Positions 1 through 13,600 of a stretch of 62,000 nucleotides of DNA are shown here, piece after piece. Position 1 is the first letter of the stretch. Each line of letters begins with the position of its first letter. The translations under genes and the position numbers were made by a program. Source of the stretch: Cristatella mucedo (Eukaryota > Bryozoa > Phylactolaemata > Cristatellidae); contig WPIO01000003.1 in assembly GCA_009760855.2 (NCBI GenBank), positions 1,350,001 through 1,412,000 of the forward strand, read 5' to 3'. The notes under the pieces were generated by a model. It had not been told where the DNA came from, did no database searches, and saw only the letters and a list, made by a program, of their open reading frames with translations.

Positions 1-335
1 ACGGACGCTCGAGAGATATTACGACGACGACGACGACTCTGGCGCCCAGCTATCGTCTGCTAGCAAGGTCCGCTCGTGCACCATCGAGCTGCAGTTCTAG
101 TTGCGTCTACTTCGCGGCCTTCGCTCCGCCTGTTATAGACAGGCGTCTGCAATGACTAGCACCAGCTGCGGGCGCTGCGTGTGACCTACAAAGACTACTG
201 CTCCAGAATCGCTGCTCGCGCTCGTAACAGTGCCAAGTTAACCTTTGACGCCGACAGCCTTCGAAGGTATCGTAGTGTCTCCGCTTCTATAGTTCCCTCG
301 CACGGGCGTCGCGCCTCAGCTAGATGCACGTATTT

Positions 336-518
336 GTATGCTGACCCAGTGCACGTCACCTCTAACCACGTTACGCTCGTTTCATTGTTCATTGAGCATG
401 CTACCACTAACCATTCGATCATGTTTCCTTTGTAGCAAATATTAAGTGCCCCGAAAGAGATTGAGCTCTCTGAGGGCGCTATAACAAAAGTATTATTATT
501 ATTATCATCATCGGCTGC
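336..518 (+). mobile_element. LINE-A 3' end (hairpin plus ATT tail)
   Basis: A truncated LINE 3' end. It contains the ATGCTGACCCAGTGCACGTCACC-like repeats of the 3' UTR, the TTTGTAGCAAAT segment, the GCCCC...GAGATTGAG...GGGCGC hairpin and an ATT-rich tail. Somewhat degraded. Confidence 0.75.
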
Positions 519-1949
519 TTAGCCGCGGGAGGGGGATAATCTTCGGACCTACTATCTTCACCGACCACCAGGACGACGTCGTCATATCTACCATTAAAAA
601 CTTCTACTTTTTCGGAAGATAAACATGCATGGATAACTCGTTTTGGGTAAGCACAGCGTGGCCCATGGCACTCTGCATCGGTGCGGCGTTTTCGCGTCGG
701 ACTCAACATACGAAAAGCAGACAGCCGCTCGCAGCAACGCACGGTATTTGCGGCCAGTCGATCTGCATCCGGACACTTCGAGGGCCATTTTCGACACTGC
801 GAACGCTTTCCGGGCGCCGATAGTGCCAAACAGTTTTTCTGGTTCTCGCGATTGCAGATGCCGTCTTTCGCGCTCTTGATGGCTCTCTATATAGTATTGA
901 TTTTATTTTCTATATAGGATTGATAGTATAGGAGAAGCATTGTAGGTGACTTCGCGGACTATATTCCGCGGAATGGTATGTATCTCTAGGATACGCATTG
1001 TGTGCATCAAGGGAGCTGCTAGTTAGAGATGCTGGCGGGCTCTGAGGGATGAAAGCGCGTGCACAGCTCGGCGATTGGATCGGCGGCAAGAGGTGGAGTT
1101 TAAAGTGTGGACGGAAGCGGATCTAGAATAAATCTTTGTCTCGTTGCTCTCTACTTCAAAGTCTCGCCCGACGACCGTCGGCTGCTTATACCTACGTTCT
1201 GACGTTTTTCCACTGACGTGGAACCGCTGGCAGCGCCGCGCCAGCGGTGCTGCCAGCGACGAGATGTCAGCAGGCGCTCACTATACTCACTATGGAGCGG
1301 CGGCGTTGATGTCGCTAGCAAGATGAAAGACCCGTTTGTCGATCTGGAAGGCGCGCCTGCGTCTTTTCTTGGCGTCTATTTAGGCACGCGTGCAGCTGCT
1401 CACTTGCACGGTTGCACTTACTCTCTACGCTGTACGAGGGGGCACCTGAAAAGCGCTGGAAAAATGTGAGGCGGGCAAGTGCCGGGGAATCGCGCCCTTA
1501 CACTAAGTAAGCTCCCTGCACCCGCGATGTCGTTGCGTTCGTGGGCATTTGAACTGCGACAGTGTAAAGAGCGACTCGCGCTGGCAAAATGATGCCAACA
1601 ATGGAACCGGAAGGATTCGATGAATCTCGTCGCCCACGCGAATGCTCTTTTGTTCGGTTGTTTAGCTAGCGCCCCGAGCAAGGCGGTATGCTGAAGTGAC
1701 GCCGAAACGACGCTCGCTAGACGAGCGCCTCAGCACCGGTGCCGGAAGTGCGACGGAGCCTTTCTAGAATTCTACTCTCTCTCTCTCGCTACGGCGGTGC
1801 GCTTCAAAGGCGGCAAAGAGTAGCGGCCGAGTATCTGCGCTGCTGGCTGCGTACATGCTTATGAGCTTTGCACGGCTGGAGGAATAGGAGACGCTCTGGC
1901 CGTTTCGTACGGCAGATGCAAACAAGGTCGCCGCGCTTAGTAGCCAGCG
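519..1949. other. upstream DNA without recognised gene
   Basis: Open frames of 60-87 residues occur on both strands, but I recognise no protein motif or splice-consistent exon. A TATA-like TCTATATAGT lies near 888. Confidence 0.5.
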
Positions 1950-2220
1950 CCCGAGATAGTGACCTGCCGATTTGCTACACCAGGATCGGTCAGGCTGCCG
2001 GACCGCGAAGACGGAGCGCTGAGCGCGCTCAGCGCTCCGCGATCCGTCGCCTCGGCTGCGGCGGCGCACGCGGGCTCGCTTTCGGTCCATTTCGTTTCGA
2101 TTGAGGCCGAGCACAATCGGCGAACACGTGCTCAGGAAGCGGGAGAGCGTCAATCGTCTTTTGAGCTGGAGCGCAGCTGCGCGTCCTTTATCTGCTCTCT
2201 CCGGAGGTTTCCGCTCGCTC

Positions 2221-2268
<48 letters not shown>

Positions 2269-4000
2269 GCGCACGCGTGTGCGCGCGCCTATTCAGAGGG
2301 CGACGCGCGGTGGCGAGAAGCGGGTGGATTCGCTGGCAATCCGCCTGGGACCGAGCAGTCTCTGCGAGCAACGGCGTCCGTCGTTCACGCGCCAGCCGCA
2401 GTCGTGGCGACCGCCGGTCGGCGGCCACGCTACTCGAGAGTCGCCAGGTGAGCTGAGTGGGCGCGGCTTCCGCCGCTCCTACTCGAGCGTCGCCCGCGGC
2501 GCTGACCGAGCGGCTCTCGCTCGCCGCGCCCGCTCGCAGCGCCCGCTCGCCGAGGTCTGAGGTCTGCCGGCCAGTCGACCGGCCGGGCCGGGCCGGCCGG
2601 CCGGTCGGCCGGTCGCTCATTTATTCCGCAAGCGCTCTTCGCGCCAGCGTCGGCTGAACTCGCGCGAACGGAAGCCAGCAGCAGATAACTCGTCGGTTTC
2701 CGGTATGTCCCGTCGGCGCTCCGCGAGAGAGCGGTGGGGGGGTGGGGGGCGAGCTAAGTCGTCCTTATGTTCATCACTTCGCCGGCGCCACGCTGCAAGC
2801 GACCGGGGGACCGGGCCCGGAGGCTGGGCCGCCGCCAGCGGCCCAGCCTCCGGGAGCTTCGGTCGGCGAAGTGAGCGAACGCGCGCGGTAGAGCCGACCA
2901 AACACCCGGTGGCGTGCGCGCCTGCGCGTGCGCGCGCGGCTGCAGCGCGCGAGCGCCGGAAGCGCTCAAAAGCAGAGCAGGCCTCTCTTTGAGCGGTCTC
3001 GTTGGTCTGCGAGTCCGCCGGCGGAGTCCGATCCGCCAGATCTATCAGGCAGCAGCGGTAACGCTCGCCGCCTCGCTTCCACCTACGGGACGCGGCGCTT
3101 GTCTATTGGCTGCTGGCTATCGTCCTGGAGCGTAGGGCCCGCGGTTCCGGCGTCCAATACCGTTCGAGGTGCGACTGTCTACTAGTCAGTCATTCGACGT
3201 AACTCAACATGTCCGACCGCCTGGTTCTTGGAGCGCAAAGGCCTGGCTCCCAAAACTTTCCGCTATTGTGCCACGACGGTAGGCGCACTGCATGCCTGCC
3301 AGCCCGAGAACACGGCCGTGCGGAAAAATTGACTCCGACTTCAAGAAGCAACCGTCTAGACTCCGCAGGTGTTCCGCTCTCGGAATTCGGCTGCCATCGC
3401 TGACGATCGGCGGCGAATTTGGCACCACGTCTAGTTCGGTTCATCCTGAGCGAAGTTACGTAGCCGCTAGCAGTGGCGGTCCGTGGCCGACAGTAAGTCG
3501 CTCCGCATTTGACTCCCGAGCATTTCTCTTAGCATAGACTTGTGCTTAGCACACGAACGTCTACATTTAGCGGCGGAGCCGGGATTCTCATCCAGGGGGC
3601 CAAGACCTGCAAGCGGGCATAGAAATAGTGGGGATGTGGGCGTGTCATCGCCATCACGTGGTTCCGCCCCCCCCCCAGCCGACGTTCTGTCCGCCCAACG
3701 GGAACGCTCCTTGCCGGCACGTGACGTATTCCTTGCCGCGCAATTCACTTTCTGCCTGTGCGTCGGGCTGCGCGCACGCTATCCTCTCTCCTCCCTCTCT
3801 CTTGGCACCTCGTGCTCCGGAGCAGCACGCACGACGGCTGCTAGATCGTATAATACAGCCGCCGTCGACAACGCTTGTGGGGGCTTCGCTCTTCATCGCG
3901 CCGCCGTCGCGCGCCCGCGAGCCCCTACAAGGGCGGCCCATGTCGCCGCTCTTGTAGGGGCAATCTGTGCCCCTCTCCTCCTTCTTGCTGCGCCACTGTC
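1950..4000. promoter_or_regulatory. GC- and CpG-rich block upstream of the NOS1AP-like gene
   Basis: This stretch is much richer in G+C and CpG than its surroundings, with runs such as repeated GGCCGG near 2580-2615 and many CGCG steps. Several overlapping open frames in it are side effects of the composition. Its place just upstream of the first coding exon suggests a CpG-island-like promoter and 5' untranslated region. No TATA box or start site can be fixed by eye. Confidence 0.45.
2217..2268. repeat. (CT)n microsatellite
   Basis: Nearly pure CT dinucleotides in the GC-rich upstream block. Confidence 0.95.
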
Positions 4001-4215
4001 TGCATTAATGGTTACTGCATATGCGAACGCCTTTTACGCTCGTACATGGAGATACAGGAGGCACCTTTATATAATATTGGCAAATGAAACGAGGCGTAGC
4101 ATTGGCGGGTGGTCAGTCCGTCAGTCAGTTTAGCTTGCTATCGAGATTTCGAGCGGCTTGTAGCACGACAGTTTATCCACATTCTTCGTGGTAGCTTTAT
4201 AAAGCATTGATCCAC

Positions 4216-4425
4216 ATAATAATAATAATAATAATAATAGTACACTTTATAAAGCGCCCTCAGAGAACCCAATCTATTTCTAGGCGCTTTACATTTGCTG
4301 CAAAGGGAAACGCGATTGAATGGTGAGTAATATCATGCTTGACAAACAACATGAATAACATGGTTAGGGGTGACATGCATAGGGTCAGCATGCAAGTGTT
4401 GTAAGTGGGTTTCTTATCAGTAGCT
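4216..4425 (-). mobile_element. LINE-A 3' end, minus strand
   Basis: It starts with (AAT)n and then the reverse complement of the conserved hairpin (AAGCGCCCTCAGAGAAC...TAGGCGCTTTAC), TTTGCTGCAAAGGGAAACGC and the CATGC-rich 3' UTR. It is 5'-truncated within the UTR and lies about 120 bases upstream of the proposed exon 1. Confidence 0.85.
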
Positions 4426-4546
4426 TTATAAAGAATTCAGCGTGTGGTTTATTGCAGCCGGTCATACTTGACATCTTAACCAAGCTTGTCACCAGAATCT
4501 ACTAGAAGCCTCATTCTGGAATCTACAAGCCTCGGTCTGGAAAAAA

Positions 4547-4648
4547 ATGAAGAAAAAGCAGCCCTACGGGAGAGTAAAGACGAAACCAGTCGGAATGAGC
4601 AAAGATACCACGGACAGACTGTCCATGGGCGTCACGTTCAAATGCAAG
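4547..4648 (+). CDS. NOS1AP: NOS1AP-like exon 1: start and first PTB strand
   Basis: The exon is open from an ATG at 4547 and ends at GVTFKCK followed by donor GTAGGT, in phase 0. GVTFKCK corresponds to the first beta strand of the PTB domain, just before the YVGS motif that begins exon 2. Thirty-four residues precede the junction, close to the human length. The N-terminus is basic (MKKKQ...). The ATG follows a run of seven A and the frame stays open upstream, so a further 5' coding exon or an earlier start is possible. Confidence 0.72.
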
Positions 4649-7600
4649 GTAGGTCTCTCTGGAAACATCTCTCGCACTGCAGCCTTTGTCTCCGGATCCC
4701 TGGCCAACTTCCGCCTTGCAACTCACTTCTGTCACTAGCTCAAACGCAGTAATTAGAATTCTTAAATTAAATCTTCAAGGATCCTGCTACTGATAGTCGG
4801 GCTTTCCTCACAGCCTAGGCCACTGTTCCGTGATATTTTGACCCACGAGCATTCCTGCTAGGCATAAGGTGCTGGGATGCGAGATACCGCTGAAAAAAGC
4901 CAAAAGCAGTCAAGTTCATCCTTTCCACAAAGCCAAATGGCTGGCCCATGGTCTTCCATTAACTTCCTGGAGCTAAGCGACGATAAAAAATAGCAAATTA
5001 TTTATGGGAAAGCCCGTCTAGTTACCCTAAACTAGTAAGATCTCACCGTCAAGATTTGTTTATCTAGCATCACTCCCACGACTTCCGACGATAATCTAGG
5101 AGTGCTTATCCTTAAAGACTTGTCACTGCATGAAATCCGCTGTCAGTTCGGTGCGAAATTCAGCTGAGGAACACTGCCAAAATGAAAGCTTGTTAGACGA
5201 TATTCGATAGACAAACTAGTTCAATCATCTGCAGTATCATCGCGCCTAGACTATCGCAATTTCCTTTATTCAAGACTTCCGGTCTGCGATCATAATCGTC
5301 GGAAACTGGTGCAACGCTCGGCAGCACGTCTTGCCTGTCCTCGACGGACGGCGTATCTATCGCGTCACGTCAATTCCGTCTGAGAGCTTCACTTGCTACC
5401 CGTCAAGCATTGACTCACCTTCAAGATCCTTAGCTGTCTGGCCAACAGGTCGCATTGCTCGCTCGCATCCCAGCCGATTTAAAATTTAATTTAAGGATTT
5501 TAATCTTCTGCAATACGCTTTCTGTAATCCTCTTAAATCCATCTCGACTTTTGCAACTCACCACTCGCATGCCTTCAGACCTGCGCAACATTGCAAGCTT
5601 GGCTGGTCTGTCGTGAGCATTGCAGTTGCCACATTACATCATTTCTCACTGACGTCACGGCATAACTGGAATGTGGTTGCAATGAAGAATTATTCTTCTG
5701 TCCTTCCTTGTCTTTTTTCTTGTGTGATTTGTGTACGATTGCTACAGTGCACGATTCAGTACATTTTAAAAAGAGGTGGGGCCCTCGGTGACCCTGGATG
5801 ATCTTCTTTGGTGAGTGACTCCGAATGTCTTCCTGAATGCCTGCACGGTTACTGGCAGCGACAGCTAAAGTGCCCGGATAAAGATCCGGTACTCGCTACG
5901 CTAACGACCTATTAGGCCGTTAAGAAGCAAATAAAGCTTAATTACCCGAGTCGCACTTGGACTTCCTGTAGGCTGCCAGAGCAGTCTGGCATACTCATTG
6001 AGACCTGGACGCTCGCGCCTTCCCCTCACCCATGTCGAGCTATGGTCAACCAGGCGCCACTTGAACGTTCAAGCGATTGAGTTAATTTTCTGCATACGAT
6101 GGATGTGCCTAGAGCGTCTGCGTCTTAAGTCTGTGCTTGATAACGAGCGCAGCCCCATTATCGGTCCCGCTTATTTCACTCGGCTGGCAGGTTTCACTGT
6201 AGAGAACCTCGTTTTGGCACAAGCACAACTTGTTGCTGTCGTCTGCTTGACAGCGCTACCCAGACTAGGGAATCATCCGGCTCTCTACTGGTTTCGCTTA
6301 TAAGCCCGTCAAGCAATCGCAGTTTGAGCTCAAGTTTCTTGTTTGATATTTCTAAGCTAGACGCACTTACGAGATGCACCTGTGCAAACTGATGGATGGT
6401 CGTAAAATCCCTTCTCATGTAAATAGATTCCGAATATTTTTTTGAATTTCTTATCTAAAATAATATACGTGGATATTAAAAATATTCGCATGGCGAGGCA
6501 CGCATATATCCGTCCTCGTGAATTGGAATTTGTGCGCTTCTGAGTGCTGATGGTGTGCATGTTATTATCAATAAATTGAAATGCATCCTTTCCAGCATTT
6601 GTAAAATAGCTTGAAAGAAATGTAGTTCTCCTCGGGGTGCCTAAATACTGTCTTATTATTACTATTATTATTATTGCAAGCTCCCTACCGTTGATATTGG
6701 GTCTTTGTAGTACGTCGGAAGCCTTGACGTGCCGAAGCCTTGCAGTCGCCAGGAGATAATTTCCGACATGCGTCGAATACGCGTGAGTATCATTCCGATG
6801 CCACAGTCTGGTTGCTTGCTTGTAACTGCCGCTGCCGAGCTTGTATCGTATAGGAACTGGGATCTGTTCCAGGATCTGTTCTTTTAGCTATTTGGGCTCT
6901 CCTTCATATTGATAAGCCTCCAGGCACAATCTAGGCGCATATTTCTAGGCAGACAACGCTCGGCTGTTTCTGTGCTTTGTCAGTGTCGCACTTATCAAAA
7001 ACGATAGCCTCATTCTTACTAATGTGTGTACATTAGCTGTTCCATTCCTCCGCTTACAGACCGTTGGCGACAGAAGCTTTAGCTCTGCAGGTCCTAGGCT
7101 GTGGAACTCGCTTCCACAATTCCTACGCAACGACAACTACTCTCCTGCTGCCGAATATGGTTCACCCTTTTCAGCGGTCCTAAGCTGCTACTTCCATGCT
7201 ACTCACTACCTCAACTGCTCTCCTGGCTCTGCTATGTTTTCCACTTTCTCTTTGTTGCATGAGACGAAGTCTGTTGGCTACCGAATGCGTACCAAAAGCC
7301 GCTTAGGCTGTGAGTGCGCTATACAAAACTCTCCTGCGTAACACCCACATGGTCTTTATGACTTTGTGGAGTTACAGACGGAGATACATTACATTACATA
7401 TTTTCCTCGTGCCAAGGTAATTTTTTTGAATTTCTGGATCCTATCACTCACCAGTGGATAGCACCAGCTTTTCGCAGCCGATTTGATCGTACACACAGCG
7501 CACATACCTGTCGACGCATATCAGTAATAGGTTGACACTGCAGAAACTTTGTAATGTACGTCTCGTGGAAGAGGTCTCGCTGCGGAGCTTGTAGGTCGTC

Positions 7601-10600
7601 CGGCGGAGTGCGGAGGTTTCGTGATTTCCTTTCTTTGCTTCCGCAGCGAACGTGGAAGAACGAGACCGAGAGCTGACAAAACTGCACGCTCTTATTTTAG
7701 CCTTCGCTCTTTAGTTTTCGGCGAATACCTCATGCATGCATGACCTTAGTTGTCACGAATGGAGATAGCTGTCGCGTTGCAAAGTGATTTTGGGTGTTCA
7801 TTTTTTCCCAAGTCCAACAATCCTCGTAAGTTTTTTTTTATGTTCTTAAAGAGAGAGTTCAGAACAAGAAAAATTAAAAAGGCGAAGGTGGCCATAATGG
7901 TGTCCACAGCTGGGATCAAGGTGGCTTTGCGCAGTCGCCGTTATAAGGTAAGTGATTTCTTATATGTCAGTCCGATCAGAGTCCAGTCCGAGTCCGAGTT
8001 CAGTCCGATCCGATCCGATCAGTGGAAATTTAATGGCGGCTAGGACATCGAACAAGGCAATGCTCTCAATCTGTTGCTGGCGTTTTTTTTTAACTAAAAT
8101 TCCGTTTTCTCAATTCTCTACCTATTGAGCTTAGTTTTTTGTTTATTTGCATTTGTTCCTACACTGTAGAGGTCTCGCTTTCGAGCATCATCGGCGGTCG
8201 TAGTCAATATTTAAATTCAGATGCGTTACTCCGTTCTCACCCTGTAGCCAACTTTGTTCCTGAGACAGGCGAGCGTAAATGGACGAAAATCCTGCAGCTG
8301 CAAAGGGAAGACTTTCTCTCGCGTACCCAAAAGCAAAAGGCTTATGATATGCCTCGGCTCTGACGGCTACCGTGCCTTAAAATCTCTTCACTATTTGCAA
8401 ATGCAAATTGTGCTATATACAGCTGCTGCTGGTTTTCTCTCTCTCTCTCTCTGCTAGTTTCAATGCTTGCACGATGCTTGCACCAAGTGCACATTACATT
8501 ACATATTCTCCTCGTGCCAAGGTAATCTTTTTGAATTTCTGTGAGGCATTAGGACTTACTACCAGCTAGAGGAAATCATCAAAAGAAAAAGTGCAGCTAA
8601 AGAACTGCAAGCACGAGAGCCGCCATCAGCTATGCACAGTTTCTAAACTACAAGTCTTCTGTACGGATATACGTCGACTGAGCGCTAGGGCGAGAGCTAA
8701 ACCGCGTAAATCCGATGGCGTAACAGTGGCGCCAAGCAGCTTTAGGTCATTTGTGCGTTCTTGTCTTCCGTGCGCTTGCCGGTTCTGCTGTCCGGTTTAT
8801 ATAAATTGCTTTAACACTGTGGCGTTTGGTAAAATTTGTCTGCGCATCCGAACTTGTCGGGTCTGCAAGGTATCTGCTCGCACCACGTCTCTGCGTGCGA
8901 ATACTATTGTCCTCACTGCAGAGCAGCGCTGGCTCAAAGTGCTCAGCGCTCTGTGCTCAGCGCTCAGCTCCGCTCAGCTCCGCTCAGCTGCAACGTGAAG
9001 CTCAGCTGAGCGGAGCTGGGAGCTCGCGGCGGCCATTCACTGAGCCTTTATATGGATATCCATTGATTTTGTTGCAACAGTGTGCACATGAGTTTGGTGA
9101 GAAATTCCATGGTTTGTTTTGTTATTATTTTAGAGTTCCTATTCTTGGACTTGGGATGTCCAGGGCCTGGTTATTTTAGACAATCCAATTCACAGGTAAG
9201 CCGCGATCTACGGTACGGTCGAGACCAATCTCGCCATTACGGAGTCTCCCGCTGGTTATTACCTCTCAGAGGCAATCAAGTTCTCTGCAGAGCAGGGTAT
9301 AGACTATGTTTGCCTTACTAATGTGAAATTACATTGCGATATAAGGCCGCCTGCAGCGGGAGAGAGAGAGAGAGAGAGAGATACAGAGAAAGAGAGAAAG
9401 AGGGAGGGAGGAAATACTGAGCATGGACCGGGCAGCAAGGGACCCAAGATTTCTAGTTTACCGCGGTCGTGCACCACTGTTTGAGCAATCGAGGCGCTGT
9501 TCTCTTGCTCTCGGCAATGGGCTTAACAGTTTAGCTCTGAAATGACTGAAATGCATCTTGACACTCCTTCGTACGCCTGCGGAGCTTTCAGTTAACAAAG
9601 GCGATATTGACTTTGCTACAAGGCGACCTGAGACGGTCCGTGGCAGTTCGGCCTCATCTGGCCTCTGCAGATAGCGCCCGCGTCCGGCAAAAATTCTCAA
9701 ATCGTCCGACGGCATCTATTTTGATAAGAAATTTAGCGTACCGAAATAGAACGCATAATAATAGTAATAATAATAATAATGCACTTGATAAAGCGCCCTC
9801 GGAGAACTCAATCTCTTTCTAGGCGCTTTACATTTGCTGCAAAGGGAAACGCGATTGAATGGTGAGTGGAAATATCATGCTTGATAAGCAACAAGAATGA
9901 CATGGTTAGGGGTGACATGCACAGGGTCAGAATGCATGTGTCGTTAGTGGCAGCATGCACAGTGTTAGCACGCATAAGCACATAAAGGACGAACCACATA
10001 TCGCATGGACCCACTCAATGCTGCGATAAATAGATGCGTTTTTAGCTTATTTCCAAATGTCGTCAAGTCGGGGGAAGTCATGACGCCAGTCGGAATGATC
10101 ACCGGGCTTTGCGAGAATATGACGTAAAGGCAGGTTCTATACAGAATTTGAGGTTAGTAGTTTGGGCGAAGGCGCACAGTGCACTTAGTCAGAGGTGCAA
10201 ACTCGTCAAGTATTTCAGCTAGTATCGCGCTGAGGCCACGTGATAGTGTCAGAATAGGTCAGTGATAGTGATAGGTGATAGGTCAGTGATAGTTCAGAAG
10301 GGGATTAAGCAGCAGAGACGAAGCAGATATTTTCGCATGGACAGCATCGATGTCAAGGGTTTTGAGGTTTTTCTATTCATATGTAATTTTAGATGAGGAG
10401 GAGGGCACATATTGCAGACTGAATGAGATATGCGTGTGGTCGGATAGGCAGAATTTGGTAGTAATTAGTTATGTGAGTGTGCAGTTGTAGGAAAAAATGT
10501 GGCCTGTGTGTGACCCTTGATGTGACTAGTACCACGGAATGACTGTCCGAGGTCACTCGACTGGTCATTTCTTCCCGTTATTTATTTTTTTCCTGCGATT

Positions 10601-13600
10601 TTTTGAGAGCGCATTCAAGTTTTCGAACAGTACATTTTTTAATTAATTTGCCGGTGAGTGAGTCACTGCTGCTGGGCCATTGTGCTTAAATGCATGGTCT
10701 TTATTTTTCAAATTAAATATCGTGCATCCGTGATTTTCCGAGGGTAAACGCTAATTTTGCACATACATGAATATACTTCCTGGCTATGGATAAAATAAGC
10801 ATTCAAATAGAACCACTGCACACATTTATATATGGCTATAACTGTCGCTATACTGGTCAAAATAGGAGTGCATTTTCTTGTATTCGAGCGAGCCGCACCC
10901 TGGCGGCGGCACTGAAGTCGAACCTCACTCTTCCGTATCCTATTAATTGTTACATCTATATTTATATTAGATAAATACATATATATATTTATTATATATT
11001 TATTATATATATTATACTTATATTTATAATATATTATATACATATATTATATTACATAGTATAATTATAATTATATCTAATATATATATATATATACTAT
11101 ATAATAATATACTTATGTTACATTATAATATATAGGTATATATATTTATATAATGTAACATATTTGCAGGACTTATATATCCTAGCTGTTGAAGACGCGA
11201 TGATGTGCCTTCTCGCTGAGGGCTCCTCAGGGCCCCAAACACTGCGAGACGCGAAGCGCTGGTGGTCCTTGCCGACGGGCGACAAATGCTTTACAAACAG
11301 GCGCCTCAAAAGCATGTATAAGGAGTCGTAGGGTTAGCACCAATAATGCACCGGATGCCGACGGTGGCAGAATGAGCAGACGACGGTGGCAATTAGAAGC
11401 GCCCATACTTTAACGTAGCAACTCTGTGTCCTTAGTGAAAAGCGATCCTTTTCATAGCCACACGGAGAGAATCGCGAGTGCACAACTTCAGCACTCACAA
11501 CTCTCTGGCTCGAAGCCCAGCGCTGAGCCGGTGCGTCGCTTGACCCCCAAAGCACAACTGACTAATTACGACGCATGCCACGCCCGGTGCCTACAGGTTT
11601 TAAATAGTAAGGAACGGCTAATTTCTTCAGGGCTATCATAATCTGGCAGTCATAGTCATTGGCACTTCGATCTTTCAATACGCGCTTCTGCGTAATTACA
11701 ACCAGGGAAGTACGTTTACTAAATTGTCATTGAACTTGATTAAGCCTCACTATTAGATTGCACTAAAAGCGCTTTATTAAAGGCCCTCAGTCGCTATTAG
11801 TTTAGCTACGATTTGACCTATGATCCCCTTGGATAATCACGCGTTAAGTTCAGATCACAATTAAAAAGCTCGCCGGTCAGTATACTGAACATTTGGGAAC
11901 AAAAAATTCAACTCTGTTGGTAGTAAGAAATTGCCTGCAAACCGAATGGAATCAAAATCCCCTCCAACAGCTTAAGTGTCTCTGTAATATACACAGCTGG
12001 GCTCGGCAAATAGAGGAAATTTAAGTAATTTACAATCTTGCGACTTTAGTTTTACAATCGTCTAGCCCTTTGGTGTTGAATTCTGATGTATTTGGTGACT
12101 TCACTAGCGCCCTCTTACGATCTTTATCAGGGTATTCTACGTGGCTCACGATTCCCAGGATTTGAAAATCTTCAGTTACATTTCTCGAGACGGCGGTACG
12201 AACACCTTCAAGTGCAACGTATTTAAATCTTACAAAAGGGTAAAGCCGAGCGGGTTTTGTCTTTTTTGCACTATGACATGCTCTTGAGTCTTCCTTAGTT
12301 GTCGCTGTATAAGCAAGGTTGGTTGAGCCGCATATTCACGCTTGAAAAACTTTAATTTTTTCCAGACTCAAGTCGGCAAGTGATAAATGCACGATTAAAT
12401 GATTGGTTCCATCCACCTTTTATTCTCGAGTATAATCTTAATGAAATTGCAATTATCGTTTAGGCCGAGTCTGAGCGAATTGTAAGGATGATCGGTCAGG
12501 CTTTTGGATCGCAGCGAGTAATGAACATGCAGGACGATTCCGTCAGGCTTACTGCTGACAGTCCGCCACAAGGTAAGAGTGGCTTTAACTTCTCAGACAT
12601 TTTGCCCCGTCTACGCAGCCAATGCCCGTACAGATTTAAAGAATTGAAGCAATCGTATACTAATTCTTCAAATAATTGCTAATAACTAATACTACTAATT
12701 AGAAGTATTAAATTTTAAATAAATAATTGGTTGATTGATACTTAACTAATACGAATACAATTTATTACTGTAATTAATAGTTGAAAAGTCTTACTCATAG
12801 CCCGACTCTGTGTTGGGAAATTCCCAATAATTAACCATTGTGCACGTAGCGAAAAAGAACTGTAGCAATTGAGAATTTGAGGATTTTGAGAATTTGAGGA
12901 ATGTTGTGCTAAGGGATGGAGCAGGGGACAAGATCTCCTCTGCAGGGAGCAGCCAGAGCGTGAGCGATAGCGTAGCGACCTGGCAGAATTGTTAATCTGG
13001 CATCGACGGGGATCGAGCCTTTAAATTTGCGGATTGAAATTCAAGTGAAACTGATATTAGGTCAATTTTAGGCAAGCTGCGTGATCTGGCAGCCTCGGCC
13101 TCGGACTGAACGGGCGGCGTATTAGCTACGGCTTACTCAGACGAAATACATCAAAGGCAAGAAAGGTCATTCTAACCAGCAAACCAGCACAGGGTCTTTT
13201 AGTCGGTAATTTATTGTGGCCTCACGCTTGGGTTGAATGTACAAAGCAGGAAATTCATACCTGCCCGGCCGTGATTTTCTGCATTCTAAATCGCGTCAGC
13301 AATCATACTAATTTTGGTTTATATAAAAACAGCTATTAGAGGGTACTCGTGGCAGCAGCTTTCATGATGTCATCCATCGTTAAGAGATCTCTAGTTAATT
13401 TTGCTACGCTTCCGAACCTTCGAAAAGTTTTCTACTCGCGCGTGGCAGACGATTACGTTATCTGAAGAGCTCTGAAGTCAGGCTCAGGCTACAGCCGCAA
13501 CTTCATTAAAGATCAACTTCTTCAGCCCTCCGCATGTGAACGCTTGCCCGAAAAGGCAGCCGTCGCTATTCCACTCCGTGGCCGCCGAACCTCCGCTCAG

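Noticed and set aside
2150-2620. Arg/Ser/Ala-rich 156-residue minus-strand frame in the GC-rich block
   Set aside because: High G+C gives few stop codons; overlapping frames on both strands are equally open and no domain is visible.
8269-8371. Candidate NOS1AP-like exon with [14 protein letters not shown]
   Set aside because: It looked like the SKMLVMQDPIYR segment but ends in the wrong phase, has a poor donor (GTGCCT) and lacks WTWD. The exon at 9134-9195 fits on all counts.
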